DNA of 61,923 bases from CTSOIL-112 sp964293815 (GCA_964293815.1 CAXYYC010000011.1:1-61923), one strand, 5' to 3'. Positions 17,223 to 26,004 are shown, counted from the stretch's first letter. Translations and numbers: made by a program. The notes: generated by a model not told the origin, from the sequence alone.

Positions 17223-18773
17223 TTAACCGTTGCTGGTGGCGGCATTGCGCCATGCGTTGAAGTTTTTCTCGTCTTCCGAGCCTTTGTAGTCGAAGTTATC
17301 GCGCCCCACATTGATGTGGTAATACTGCAAAACCGCCATCAGTGGATCGAAGCCTTCGGCTGTCGGATCGGTGCCTTCGTCAAAGCAATTGCCTTGGTAA
17401 ATCTGATGCACCGGCAACCACGACTGGATGTATTTTTCCGGCTCATTGTCGAAAATATGCTTACAGCCATCCGAGCAAAAATGGTATTTGTTGCCTTTGT
17501 AGTCCGATTCGCGGTAGGCGATCTTGGTCGGGTCGCCCGGCTCGGTGAAGAACATCGGAATCTGGCAAGTTTGACACAGCATCGGCAAGGTTTTGTTGTA
17601 GAAACGATTGCCTTTGGCTTCTTCTTCTGCCCAGAATTCGTAGCGTGGACGGTAGTATTGATCGAACGTGTCGGGATACTTCGAGGCCAACCAATCCATG
17701 TCCTCTTTCGATGGTGCCCATGCGTGGAAATTCGATGCGGCCGAGTAGTTGTAGAACACCGCCCATGCTTGATGCGACAGGTGGTCTTTTTCTTTCTCGA
17801 TCTGGTCAAGCCATTGCGGTGGACGAATACCGTAGCGCGCCAAGTCCTTAAACAGCGCACCGCCGTTTTCTTCGTAATACACTTCCCACGCCTCTTTCCA
17901 GCTCATCACACGTTTCGGCAGCATGTAGTCCATCATCATGGCGACGAGGGTCAGCATGCGGTAGCCGCGCCAATTCCATTTGTCGATCCATTTTTGTACG
18001 ATCGGCACGTTGTCTGGGTCTTGTTCCAAAATGAATTTAATCAACTCCAAACCCAGCGTCATGTGGCGCGCTTCGTCCGACTGCGCGGAGAAACCAAAGG
18101 TCATGGTCGCCATGTCGCCGTTGTACGCTGCGCCGGAGACGAATGGCACGAACAGCAAGTTGGTGAGCACATACTCAAACGAGAAGCCAATCGCCACGAG
18201 AAACTCAAACGGCCCTGCGGACACGGCATCCTCAAAGAAGGATTTCGGTACGGACAAATACCACACGCGGTCGTGCATGTGATTCCAGTCGTGCATACCG
18301 TTGTAGTATTTATTGTAATTACTCATCGCGTGAATTTGCGTGGTCGAATGGCGAATTTCATCGAGCGCCTGCATCATGCAGGCCACGCGTGGCCCCGCGC
18401 CGGGTAGGCTACGCGCCGCATGCGCAAAACCACGGTGCGCCATGTATTCGAGTGGCGACACGCCGTTCAAAAACAGTTTCAATGTATTGATGTAGCGCGC
18501 ATCCGACACGCTCAAATGGCCGTTGCTTTGGCTGAACGCGTCCATGATGGCGTAGAGTTTGCGCTCTTTTTCCGCCTGATATTTCCAGTACGCATCCATC
18601 GTCAGACGGAATGGGTCTTCCCATTTGTCCCAATCATGGATTTTGATGCCTTCGAGTTCGGCATACGGATAGACCGCTTCTTTGGGTTGATAGGTCGTGT
18701 CCCATGCCAAGCCGCGCGTCATGTAGGTGTAGCGCTCTTTCAAACCCAGCTTGCTTGATGTTTTTGCATCCAT
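17223..18773 (-). CDS. dmpN: Phenol hydroxylase large (alpha) subunit P3, diiron oxygenase
   Basis: 516 residues. The carboxylate-bridged diiron ligands are all visible: E109 (PLEY), E139 and H142 (DEIRH), E200 (FSFE), E234 and H237 (DEARH), near-identical in spacing to toluene and phenol monooxygenases. It hydroxylates phenol to catechol with O2. TAAGGAG precedes the start. It pairs with DmpL and DmpO and needs the effector DmpM and reductase DmpP, all encoded alongside. A large open frame on the opposite strand here is a coding shadow. Confidence 0.96.
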   Translation of the reverse strand: MDAKTSSKLGLKERYTYMTRGLAWDTTYQPKEAVYPYAELEGIKIHDWDKWEDPFRLTMDAYWKYQAEKERKLYAIMDAFSQSNGHLSVSDARYINTLKLFLNGVSPLEYMAHRGFAHAARSLPGAGPRVACMMQALDEIRHSTTQIHAMSNYNKYYNGMHDWNHMHDRVWYLSVPKSFFEDAVSAGPFEFLVAIGFSFEYVLTNLLFVPFVSGAAYNGDMATMTFGFSAQSDEARHMTLGLELIKFILEQDPDNVPIVQKWIDKWNWRGYRMLTLVAMMMDYMLPKRVMSWKEAWEVYYEENGGALFKDLARYGIRPPQWLDQIEKEKDHLSHQAWAVFYNYSAASNFHAWAPSKEDMDWLASKYPDTFDQYYRPRYEFWAEEEAKGNRFYNKTLPMLCQTCQIPMFFTEPGDPTKIAYRESDYKGNKYHFCSDGCKHIFDNEPEKYIQSWLPVHQIYQGNCFDEGTDPTAEGFDPLMAVLQYYHINVGRDNFDYKGSEDEKNFNAWRNAATSNG

Positions 18774-18789
18774 TTCCTACTCCTTAAAA

Positions 18790-19059
18790 TCAGTCGTTCC
18801 AGCTCAATGTCAGTTCTTCGTCGGTCTCATCAATGTGGCCAGTCAGGGTGATGAGGTAGACATGCAACTCTTGCAAGTCGAATTTGCGACCGAGTTGCTC
18901 CTCAACCGTTTCACGTTTGACCACCATGCTTTTTTCGGCATTGATTTTGATCATGCCGGGATGGTCTTCGTACTCCGCGTGCGGGTTGTCTGCCAAAATC
19001 GCTTCGACCAAGCCGTGCGTTTCGTTGGTCTTTTGCAAAGCCAAAAATACTTTGGACAT
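18790..19059 (-). CDS. dmpM: Phenol hydroxylase effector/activator protein P2
   Basis: 89 residues, the normal size of the cofactorless regulatory component. Recognisable family segments are VFLALQKTNETHG and HPGMIKINAEKSMVV. It binds the oxygenase and speeds catalysis. AGGAGA precedes the start; 16 bp separate it from dmpN and 28 bp from dmpL. Confidence 0.92.
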   Translation of the reverse strand: MSKVFLALQKTNETHGLVEAILADNPHAEYEDHPGMIKINAEKSMVVKRETVEEQLGRKFDLQELHVYLITLTGHIDETDEELTLSWND

Positions 19060-19087
19060 ATTTGTCTCCTGTTGTCGCGTGACCGAA

Positions 19088-20071
19088 TCACACGCCTAAT
19101 TTTTGTAAACGTGCCGTGAGTTGCGCACGACCATCCGCGACCGCTTGCGCACCGGCATCACCGAGCGCCAATTGCGCCAACGGCAAGAGCGCTTGCTCTG
19201 CTAAATCCGCGTAGTGTTGCACCCACGTTTTGAGGATTTGCGCGTTTTCGGGTGATTCAGCCGCCGCGATTTTGATCTGCGCATCGACGAATTTTTGCGT
19301 TTCGGCATACCAATCGTTTTGGAAACGCACCATCAGCGACAGCGCCGTACCGACTTTTTCGCTCATGTGGTGTTCGTACACGCCGTACATCAGCGGGAAC
19401 AGCAATCCGTCCAACACCACGTTTTGCGCCACAAATAGCTCAAACCAATCCTGCACCACAAAACTGTCTTCGACATACTTGCGCAGGCCTTGCCACTGTG
19501 CATCGTTCATCCACGCCTGCATGCCTTGTGCAATTGCCTCCTGCCCACCGACCAACAGTCCCATGCGCGTGATGTACTGCGCGATTGCCAATTGATCCAT
19601 ACCCAGAAACAAGCACGGCTGGGTGATGATGGTGCCGTAGCCATAGGCGCACATGGCCGCGTTATTCATATTGCTGCCCCACGCAATATGGCGCAGAGGA
19701 ACCATCACGGCCAAGACATTCGCCTTATCGGCATCGGACCAGCGTTCGACCAAATTGCGGGTTTCGACAAAATTGAAATCCGCCTCAGCGGTTTCCTGCA
19801 TTTTCGCGCGTGCGATCACATAACTGCCGTAGTAGAACTGACGTGGATCGCGGAAGCTGTACCAATCCTTCATGACAATTTTGGTACGCGACGCATCAAA
19901 CACCTCATGCTCAGGATCCCAATACGGACGATAGTGGAAATTAGTCACCGCCTGCACATCGTAGGATGCTTCCTGATAGCGGCTGGCGGGTTTGTCCCCA
20001 AAGCGCCGCGCAATGTGATCGTAGGTTTGACGCAAAGGTTTAATCTGAACGGTTCTTAAATCAATCTGCAT
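19088..20071 (-). CDS. dmpL: Phenol hydroxylase beta subunit P1
   Basis: 327 residues from the ATG at 20071, which has a strong GGAGGAGAAC upstream; the frame extends further but overlaps dmpK. The protein is a catalytically empty homologue of the diiron subunit and forms the alpha-beta-gamma core with DmpN and DmpO. It overlaps the end of dmpK by 11 bp, implying coupled translation. Confidence 0.92.
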   Translation of the reverse strand: MQIDLRTVQIKPLRQTYDHIARRFGDKPASRYQEASYDVQAVTNFHYRPYWDPEHEVFDASRTKIVMKDWYSFRDPRQFYYGSYVIARAKMQETAEADFNFVETRNLVERWSDADKANVLAVMVPLRHIAWGSNMNNAAMCAYGYGTIITQPCLFLGMDQLAIAQYITRMGLLVGGQEAIAQGMQAWMNDAQWQGLRKYVEDSFVVQDWFELFVAQNVVLDGLLFPLMYGVYEHHMSEKVGTALSLMVRFQNDWYAETQKFVDAQIKIAAAESPENAQILKTWVQHYADLAEQALLPLAQLALGDAGAQAVADGRAQLTARLQKLGV

Positions 20072-20363
20072 GTTTGTTCTCCTCCAAAGATGCTTTGACA
20101 GTTTGTTGGACATCTCGTAAACGCCAGTGCAATTCGCCCTCAGGCTGATGCACAACCGGTTCATTCGCCGCGCCACCCTCGCTTGGTAAAAATACCACTT
20201 GGTTGCGTGCACAAAATTCGATGAATGCCAACGCGGGCAAAATCAATTCAACAAAAATTTCAGGCTCACCCACGGAGAACTCAAAGCTGATTAAACCATT
20301 GGTGCGAATTTCAGCGACACGCACCCATTTTCGATTCGGATCAAACGTATTCGACTGATTCAT
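20061..20363 (-). CDS. dmpK: Phenol hydroxylase assembly protein P0
   Basis: 100 residues from the ATG at 20363 (GGAGACGAG upstream). The start NQSNTFDPNRKWVRV and the segment FVELILPALAFIEFC fit DmpK, the small protein that helps assemble the active oxygenase. It is the first gene of the leftward catabolic operon. Its upstream region is interrupted by a 272-bp structured repeat lying between the gene and the LysR operator. Confidence 0.88.
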   Translation of the reverse strand: MNQSNTFDPNRKWVRVAEIRTNGLISFEFSVGEPEIFVELILPALAFIEFCARNQVVFLPSEGGAANEPVVHQPEGELHWRLRDVQQTVKASLEENKHAD

Positions 20364-20420
20364 GGCTCGTCTCCAGTATCTTGGGTAAAACATCCAACCC
20401 ATTGAATTGTATTTATCACT

Positions 20421-20692
20421 AGGAAACACGGAACAATCCAAACCAGTCTGAGTTCTGAGCAAAAAATAGTCAGAACGCGACGCAGGATAGGGGTCGTAGT
20501 CGTTCTACGAAGCCCCTATACTGCAACAAAGTTCTGGGTATTTTTTGCCAGAACCCGATGGGCTGGCGATTGGCGTGCGATTAACTGCGTTGTGACGCTG
20601 GTCTATGGAATGACCATAGACTGCGCGCCACGCCTTGTTACTCATCACGCCAATCAGCCAGCTCAGACGGTAGGGATTATTCCGTGTTTCCT
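20421..20692. mobile_element. MITE-like structured repeat, family A, copy 1 (272 bp)
   Basis: Starts AGGAAACACGGAAcAATCC and ends with its near-perfect complement GGATTATTCCGTGTTTCCT, giving terminal inverted repeats of about 19 bp. The interior is almost identical to the copy at 57182-57453 and carries the same set of hairpins. No protein is encoded and no clear target-site duplication is seen. It occupies most of the dmpK-lysR gap. Confidence 0.8.
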
Positions 20693-20726
20693 TAACTCAA
20701 TCAGTGGATTGACGATACGCCAATCA

Positions 20727-20763
20727 ACCATACCTGTAAAATTCATTTTTTGGATAGTACAAT
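20727..20763. promoter_or_regulatory. Candidate divergent promoters of the LysR gene and the phenol operon
   Basis: Rightward: TGTAAA (20735-20740), 17 bp, TACAAT (20758-20763) could drive the regulator and overlaps its own operator, fitting autorepression. Leftward: a weak -10-like TATGGT (complement of 20727-20732), about 40 bp from the operator centre, could be the activated promoter of dmpK. Both are weak matches. Confidence 0.35.
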
Positions 20764-20776
20764 ACCGATAAGGTAT
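20762..20776. promoter_or_regulatory. LysR-type operator ATAC-N7-GTAT
   Basis: ATACCgataaGGTAT is a perfect 15-bp dyad of the T-N11-A class and exactly matches the ATAC-N7-GTAT site known for CatM/BenM/CatR-type regulators. It lies 84 bp before the LysR gene and between it and the phenol operon, so it probably controls both. Confidence 0.65.
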
Positions 20777-20859
20777 CATTCGAAATTCGCCAAAGCCGTA
20801 TTCAGACAATTGCAAGCAAATGCATCCACAATGGTGTTCATACACATGAGGAGACCGTG

Positions 20860-21756
20860 ATGTTGGAACTCAGACAAATCAAATACTTTTTGGTATTGGC
20901 ACAAGAGTTGAATTTTTCGCGCGCCGCCGAGCGGCTGTTCATCACGCAGCCGCCCTTAACGCGGCAGATTCAGCAACTGGAAGAACACTTGGGCGTGCAA
21001 CTTTTTCTACGCAACAACAAAAGCGTCACGCTGACGGTTGCCGGCAAATCATTCCTCGAAGAAGCGCAGAAAATCATGGTGCTGGTACATGAGTCTGAAA
21101 ACCGCACGCGCTTGGTCAATGACGGCAAAGTCGGTTTGCTCAACATCGGGATTTTTGGCTCGGCGATTTTCAACGACATCCCGCAACTGTTGCTGACCTT
21201 TCGCACGCACTACCCCGAAGTCAATATCGGTCTGTATCAGATGAGCAAAGCTGAGCAAATCAACGCTCTGCGCACCAAGCAAATCACCATCGGCTTTAAC
21301 CGTCGTCTGCCGGTGGAGCAAGACATCATGGTCGAGACCGTCTACTTCGAGCCGATGATTATCGCCATTCATGCCAACAGCGAATTGGCGCAATACGAAC
21401 GGATTCACTGCACGCAATTACAAGGCGAAACCATCATTCTCTATCCGAACGCCACGCGCCCAAGTTTCGCCGATACCGTGACCGCCTTCTTGCGCGACAA
21501 CCACGTTGACGTCCAATACACGCAAGAAGCACCCGATGTCGTCACCGCGCTGGCGCTGGTATCCTCCGGCTTTGGCGTGTGCATCACACCCGAATCGGCC
21601 AGTCGCTTGAGCCTGCCCAATGTGTTGTACCGCACACTTGATATTGACCCACAGCCCACCGTGGAGCTCGCCTGCCTCTACCGTCGAGGTGATGACAACC
21701 CAGTGTTGCACAATTTTCTGGAAATTATTCGCTCATACAAACATCAGGACATCTGA
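20860..21756 (+). CDS. LysR-type transcriptional regulator of the CatR/BenM subgroup, likely activator of the phenol operon
   Basis: 298 residues. An N-terminal winged helix-turn-helix (about 1-60; LRQIKYFLVLAQELNFSRAAERL) is followed by the two-lobed effector-binding domain. I take the ATG at 20860 with GAGGAG upstream rather than the adjacent GTG. It is divergent from dmpK with a CatM/BenM-like site between them, so its inducer is probably a phenol-pathway metabolite such as cis,cis-muconate or hydroxymuconate, or phenol itself. The well-known Pseudomonas dmp operon instead uses the sigma-54 activator DmpR, which is not in this window. Confidence 0.82.
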   Translation: MLELRQIKYFLVLAQELNFSRAAERLFITQPPLTRQIQQLEEHLGVQLFLRNNKSVTLTVAGKSFLEEAQKIMVLVHESENRTRLVNDGKVGLLNIGIFGSAIFNDIPQLLLTFRTHYPEVNIGLYQMSKAEQINALRTKQITIGFNRRLPVEQDIMVETVYFEPMIIAIHANSELAQYERIHCTQLQGETIILYPNATRPSFADTVTAFLRDNHVDVQYTQEAPDVVTALALVSSGFGVCITPESASRLSLPNVLYRTLDIDPQPTVELACLYRRGDDNPVLHNFLEIIRSYKHQDI

Positions 21757-21916
21757 TGCTGAACTTGAACATCCATCAACGTACTCAAAAAAACTGAGGT
21801 CGTACGTCAATTGATAGGATTTTGTGTGTATTATGGATGCATTCGTGCCCATAATTTGCATGAAGTGTTGATCGTTTGATCGTTTTTATTATCCGCATTT
21901 TTCTGAAAGGGTAATC

Positions 21917-23206
21917 ATGTCTGTGAATTTATTAGATTTAGCCAAATCATCCCTAACCCCGATTCTGCTGTCCAAAGCAGGCTCATTATTTGGCTTGGAG
22001 GATGGCGTTGCATCCAAAGCTCTGGGCGCAATTCTGCCGACTTTACTGTCCGGCGTATTGAGTAAATCCGCCACACCGCAAGGCGCGGATAGCCTGCTCA
22101 ACGCGATCAAAGATGACCATGTGGATGGCAATATCGTCAACAATCTATCCAGTCTACTCAGCAATGAATCCGGCGTGCAATCATTGGGCGCTCAAGGGGG
22201 CAAATTGCTCGGCTTCCTATTCGGCGACAAAGCCAGCGGCTTGGGCGACCAAATCGCCAACATCGCCGGCGTTTCTTCCGACGCATCAACCGGTGTCAAA
22301 GGCTTGACCGCCTTGGCCGCACCCGCATTATTCGGCTTGCTCAAAAACCAAGTGTTGGGCAGCAACCTGAACGCATCCGGCCTGAGCGCCTTGCTCGCCA
22401 ACCAAATTCCACACCTCGAAAAATCATTGCCTGCGCAAGTGGCACAATGGCTCGGCTGGGGTTCACTCGGTAGCTTCTTTGGTGGTATTGCCTCCAAATT
22501 CGGTGGCTCACTGGGTGCAACTGGCAGCGCAGCAGCTACTGCCGCCGCAGCCGTGGGCAGCACCGCTTTGGATACCAGCAAAAAATCCGGCGGCCTGCTC
22601 AAATGGTTGATTCCATTGCTGGTACTGGGTGCAATTGCACTGTGGGCATTGCGATCATGTGGCGGCCCGAAACCACACAATGCACCACCGCCACCGCCAC
22701 CAGCCGCACCGACAGCGGCACAACCGGTAGCGCCTCCTGCGCCGCCAGCCGCACCAGCCGTGCCGTTTGATGCCAAAGCCGCTATTGCCACCGCGCAAGG
22801 CAAATACGATGCCGCACTCAAGGCATTGGAGGGCGCTGGCAAATGTGATGCACCTGCATTGACCAACGCTTTGGGTCTGTATGTGGTTAATTTCGCTTCA
22901 GGCTCTGCCGCTTTGCCGATTGGTGACGTGGCTGAGTTGAAAAAAGCCGTTCCAGCGTTGAAACTGTGCGCTAAAGACAATGTGAAATTGAACGTGGTGG
23001 GTCACACCGATAACGTCGGTAATCCTGCGGCCAACCAAAAATTGTCCGAAGCGCGCGCCAATGCACTGAAAACCTTGTTCGTAGGTCAAGGCTTGCCAGC
23101 CGCCATGTTCACCGCCAGCGGTAAAGGTGATACAGAGCCTGTGGGCGACAACAAAACCGAAGAAGGTAAATTCAAAAACCGCCGTATTTCATACAGCGCG
23201 ATGTAA
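21917..23206 (+). CDS. DUF937-OmpA envelope protein
   Basis: 429 residues in three parts: an N-terminal DUF937/YidB-like region (about 1-190, Leu/Gly/Ser-rich), a single hydrophobic segment near 230-247 (LLKWLIPLLVLGAIALWAL) followed by a proline/alanine linker, and a C-terminal OmpA-like peptidoglycan-binding domain (about 320-429; VVGHTDNVG, LSEARANALK, NRRISYS). It is probably anchored in the inner membrane with the OmpA domain in the periplasm. GAAAGGG lies before the start and a strong terminator follows. The precise function is unknown. Confidence 0.8.
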   Translation: MSVNLLDLAKSSLTPILLSKAGSLFGLEDGVASKALGAILPTLLSGVLSKSATPQGADSLLNAIKDDHVDGNIVNNLSSLLSNESGVQSLGAQGGKLLGFLFGDKASGLGDQIANIAGVSSDASTGVKGLTALAAPALFGLLKNQVLGSNLNASGLSALLANQIPHLEKSLPAQVAQWLGWGSLGSFFGGIASKFGGSLGATGSAAATAAAAVGSTALDTSKKSGGLLKWLIPLLVLGAIALWALRSCGGPKPHNAPPPPPPAAPTAAQPVAPPAPPAAPAVPFDAKAAIATAQGKYDAALKALEGAGKCDAPALTNALGLYVVNFASGSAALPIGDVAELKKAVPALKLCAKDNVKLNVVGHTDNVGNPAANQKLSEARANALKTLFVGQGLPAAMFTASGKGDTEPVGDNKTEEGKFKNRRISYSAM

Positions 23207-23243
23207 TTGAGTTGAGCCATTGCCGATGAACTCGGCACGGCAT

Positions 23244-23273
23244 AACGGAGCGATTCATTCGCTCCGTTTTTTA
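23244..23273 (+). terminator. Rho-independent terminator after the OmpA-domain gene
   Basis: AACGGAGCGA / TCGCTCCGTT stem with a four-base loop followed by six T, 38 bp after the stop codon. Decayed or related GGAGC hairpins recur at about 23895-23920 and at 24011-24036. Confidence 0.85.
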
Positions 23274-23387
23274 TTGCCCCCATCCGGCTAATATAGTCAT
23301 TCTCAAACAAAATCCGTGTCAACAATAACGCTTAAATACACGAAACAACCTCAAAAGTATGCCGTCATACCTGCGTGATTTTTCCTC

Positions 23388-23780
23388 ATTCCCACGCTCC
23401 AGCGTGGGAATGCATGAAGGCGAGATGTCATATCCACGCAGTTGAGCCAAGGTCGCTGTAAGGCATATGAACGCTGTTGTTCAATTGGGCGGTTTGCTGT
23501 CTGAGCGTTTGGGACAAACGCGAGTTTCAAAACGCCCTGATATCAGCGTTCATTGATGTGCATTACCGCGTACTTGATTTTTTTAGTTCCGACCGCTTTG
23601 CTTAACTTTTACTGCGTAAAAGTTAGTCTTCACTGAAACTTCGTTTTGACTACTTTTTTGATCAAGACACAATCACTTTGCATGCAAAGTGATTGCGGCG
23701 CGGGCTAACATTGCATAGCAATGTTAAGCGTCAGCGGCCGTAGCCAAAAAATGCCCCGCGGCGGAGAGCGGGATATTTAA
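23388..23780. repeat. Mosaic palindromic repeat, family B, copy B
   Basis: Begins with the perfect palindrome CATTCCCACGCTC..GAGCGTGGGAATG type (23388-23413), contains the nested core at 23469-23551, and ends with the CCCCGCGGCGGAGAGCGGGAT segment that copy A also carries in inverted orientation. It holds additional hairpins absent from copy A: AACTTTTAC/GTAAAAGTT, a perfect 26-bp palindrome at 23670-23695, and TAACATTGC-ata-GCAATGTTA at 23706-23726. The rest of 23207-24060 has no plausible gene; an ATACCCGC/GCGGGTAT hairpin (23812-23835) follows. Confidence 0.7.
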
Positions 23781-24010
23781 TCAAATTAATCCATTAGAGT
23801 AACAAACTGGATACCCGCTAAATCATGCGGGTATGCGTTATTTTCTTAGATTTTGTGCTGAAATTCAGAGCCAGAGGTTTATCAGCAATCTGAACGGAGC
23901 GATTTATTCACTCCATTTTTTATAATTTCGACCATTCCAATACCACCTAAATACACCCAGCCCAATCATGTAAATTAAGCATCCGGTCTACTCTACTCTC
24001 ATTCAAACAA

Positions 24011-24036
24011 AAAACGGAGCGACCCGCGCTCCGTTT
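24011..24036 (-). terminator. Terminator of the S41 protease gene
   Basis: AAAACGGAGCG / CGCTCCGTTTT stem with a very short loop, 25 bp beyond the stop codon. T-runs flank both sides, so it could act in either direction. Confidence 0.75.
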
Positions 24037-24060
24037 TCCTTGATTCACCAGACAACTGAT

Positions 24061-25506
24061 TTATGGTTTAGCCGCATCTTTACTGACAGTGGCTTGCAGT
24101 TTTTTCGAGACTTGTACTGCTTCGCCTTTCAAGTGTTTGATCGCTTGATTCAGCGGGAAGTCGTTTTCATTACCGTAACGGAATGGCTGCTCATTCGGAT
24201 CTTTTTTCGGCTCGTCTTCTTCCTTAGCCCACTCATCCCACAGGTCGCGTTTTTTATCGGTGGCGACACCACTGTCGTTGGATAAATGGTTCGGTAAATC
24301 CGATTCGCGCGAGTAGTGACCATTGCGACCATCGGCAAAATCATCCACGAAAATGTCCGGAATCACACCGCGCGCTTGCAACGAAGTACCACTCGGTGTG
24401 TAGTAGCGCGCAACGGTGAGTTTCACGCCCGTTTTGCCCTGACGATCCAATGGCATGACTTGCTGCACCGAGCCTTTACCAAAGGTTTGGCTGCCCATGA
24501 TGGTGGCACGCTTGTAGTCTTGCAATGCGCCCGCGACAATTTCAGATGCAGAAGCGGAACCACCGTTGACCAAGACGACCATTGGTACATTTTTGTAAAT
24601 TTCCGGTAGGTCGGTTAGGAAATCGCCGACCGCGTGCGAGTAATCCGATGGTACGGATTTGTATTCGCGATTCGGTGAATTCAGGCCGCGCGAGGACACC
24701 ACCACTTTGTCGCGCGGGATGAAAGCCGAGGTCACGCCAATCGCTGTTTCCAGCGAACCACCGGGGTCATTACGCAAATCGAGCACGAGGCCTTTGAGTT
24801 GACCTTGGTTGCTCATTTCCTTCAGCTTGCTAACGAAATCTTTGAATGTCGGCTCTTGGAACTGAGTGATGCGAATCCACGCGTAGCCCGGCTCAACCAT
24901 TTTGGCTTTGACCGATTGGGTTTTGATCACTGCGCGGGTGAGGGTTTTGACAATCGGTTTGGATTCGCCCGTACGCATGATGGCGATTCGCACTTCTGTG
25001 CCTTCTTGACCGCGTAGCCGCGTGACCGCTTCGGTCAGTCCGCGCATTTCGCTCACCGGTTTGCCATCAATCGAGACAATCAAGTCGCCCGACAGGATGC
25101 CGGCTTTAAACGCCGGACTGTCTTCAATCGGCGCCACGACCATGACTGAACCGCCTTTGCCCGGCTGAACTTCCATACCGACGCCGGAGAATTTACCGGA
25201 AATACCCTCTTTGAGCTCTTTGAAATCTTTTTCGTCAAAGTATGAGGAATGTGGATCCAACTCTTTGACCATGCCGGAGATGGCGTTTTCAATCAGGTCT
25301 TTATCCGATACTTCATCGACGTAATTGTCTTTGATGAGTGACATCACTTGCGAGAATTTTTGAATGTCCTCAATCGGCAATGCGCCCACGCCTTCCTTTT
25401 TGTCTGCATAGGCGGTCAAGCCCACGCTGAGCAATACGCCTGCGACCGCTCCACTCAAAACCAAGCCTGCTTTTTTCATTGAATCAACCATTTCCGTAAT
25501 CGACAT
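24061..25506 (-). CDS. ctpA: C-terminal processing protease CtpA/Prc (peptidase family S41)
   Basis: 481 residues from the ATG at 25506 (AAGGA upstream); a further ATG ten codons in is also possible. An N-terminal membrane/signal segment (about 12-33), a PDZ domain (about 105-185) and the S41 core follow. The catalytic pair is S317 (GGSASASEI) and K344 (TFGKGSVQQ). It is a periplasmic protease that trims or degrades envelope proteins. Its place beside gpmA is common in betaproteobacteria. The first repeat of the gap to gpmA starts about 50 bp upstream. Confidence 0.9.
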   Translation of the reverse strand: MSITEMVDSMKKAGLVLSGAVAGVLLSVGLTAYADKKEGVGALPIEDIQKFSQVMSLIKDNYVDEVSDKDLIENAISGMVKELDPHSSYFDEKDFKELKEGISGKFSGVGMEVQPGKGGSVMVVAPIEDSPAFKAGILSGDLIVSIDGKPVSEMRGLTEAVTRLRGQEGTEVRIAIMRTGESKPIVKTLTRAVIKTQSVKAKMVEPGYAWIRITQFQEPTFKDFVSKLKEMSNQGQLKGLVLDLRNDPGGSLETAIGVTSAFIPRDKVVVSSRGLNSPNREYKSVPSDYSHAVGDFLTDLPEIYKNVPMVVLVNGGSASASEIVAGALQDYKRATIMGSQTFGKGSVQQVMPLDRQGKTGVKLTVARYYTPSGTSLQARGVIPDIFVDDFADGRNGHYSRESDLPNHLSNDSGVATDKKRDLWDEWAKEEDEPKKDPNEQPFRYGNENDFPLNQAIKHLKGEAVQVSKKLQATVSKDAAKP

Positions 25507-25557
25507 GTGACATCCTTTTTGCGCGCACGCATCCATGTCCGTTAATCAAGTATGTAC

Positions 25558-25841
25558 AGGGAACACGGAATAACCCCTACCGTCTGAGCGGGTCGGTTGG
25601 CGAGATGAGCAACAAGGCATGGCACGCTGTGTATGGTCACTCCATAACCCAGCGTCACAACACCGTTAATCGCACGCCCCTTTACGTCAACTCAGCCAGC
25701 CCTGCGGGTTCTGGCAAAAAACACCCAGAACTTTGTTGCAGTATAGGGGCTTCGTAGAACGACTACGACCCCTATCCTGCGTCGCGTTCTGAATGTTTTT
25801 TGCTCAGAACTCAGACTGGTTTGGGTTATTTCGTGTTCCCT
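25558..25841. mobile_element. MITE-like structured repeat, family A, copy 2 (284 bp, inverted orientation)
   Basis: Bounded by AGGGAACACGGAATAACCC and GGGTTATTTCGTGTTCCCT, nearly perfect inverted repeats. Reverse-complemented, it aligns with copies 1 and 3 over its whole length but is more diverged and about 12 bp longer in the distal arm. Hairpin pairs such as GTTCTGGGTG..GCCAGAAC are kept. No coding capacity. Confidence 0.78.
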
Positions 25842-25865
25842 ATGAACCGTTTTTTATCAAATGTA

Positions 25866-25952
25866 AACAAGTCATTGTTTTCACAATGACTTGTTCGCAG
25901 AGTGTAAACCAGATTTGTGTACATTCTCTGCAGACGCGTTATTGTACACAAA
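25866..25952 (-). terminator. Two hairpins downstream of gpmA
   Basis: AACAAGTCATTGT / ACAATGACTTGTT (25866-25895, 13-bp stem) and TTTGTGTACA / TGTACACAAA (about 25914-25952). Read leftward they follow the gpmA stop within about 140 bp and probably end that transcript, though T-tracts are poor. Confidence 0.55.
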
Positions 25953-26004
25953 AAGCGGCAAACCTTGATTGGTGCGCTGATTTTTGTTGCTCAAGCGTCC
26001 GTGG

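Noticed and set aside
17199..18407. 402-residue open frame on the plus strand opposite dmpN
   Set aside because: It is antisense to an unmistakable diiron subunit, has no family features and no ribosome site; a codon-bias shadow.
20364..20420. Sigma-54 (-24/-12) promoter directly upstream of dmpK
   Set aside because: No TGGCAC-N5-TTGCA match is present in this segment or on the far side of the element.
20421..20692. Correia-type element or insertion sequence
   Set aside because: The ends do not match Correia repeats (TATAG..), the size is larger, and no transposase is encoded, so I call it only MITE-like.
23388..23726. CRISPR array
   Set aside because: The palindromes are different from one another and not spaced as regular direct repeats with unique spacers.
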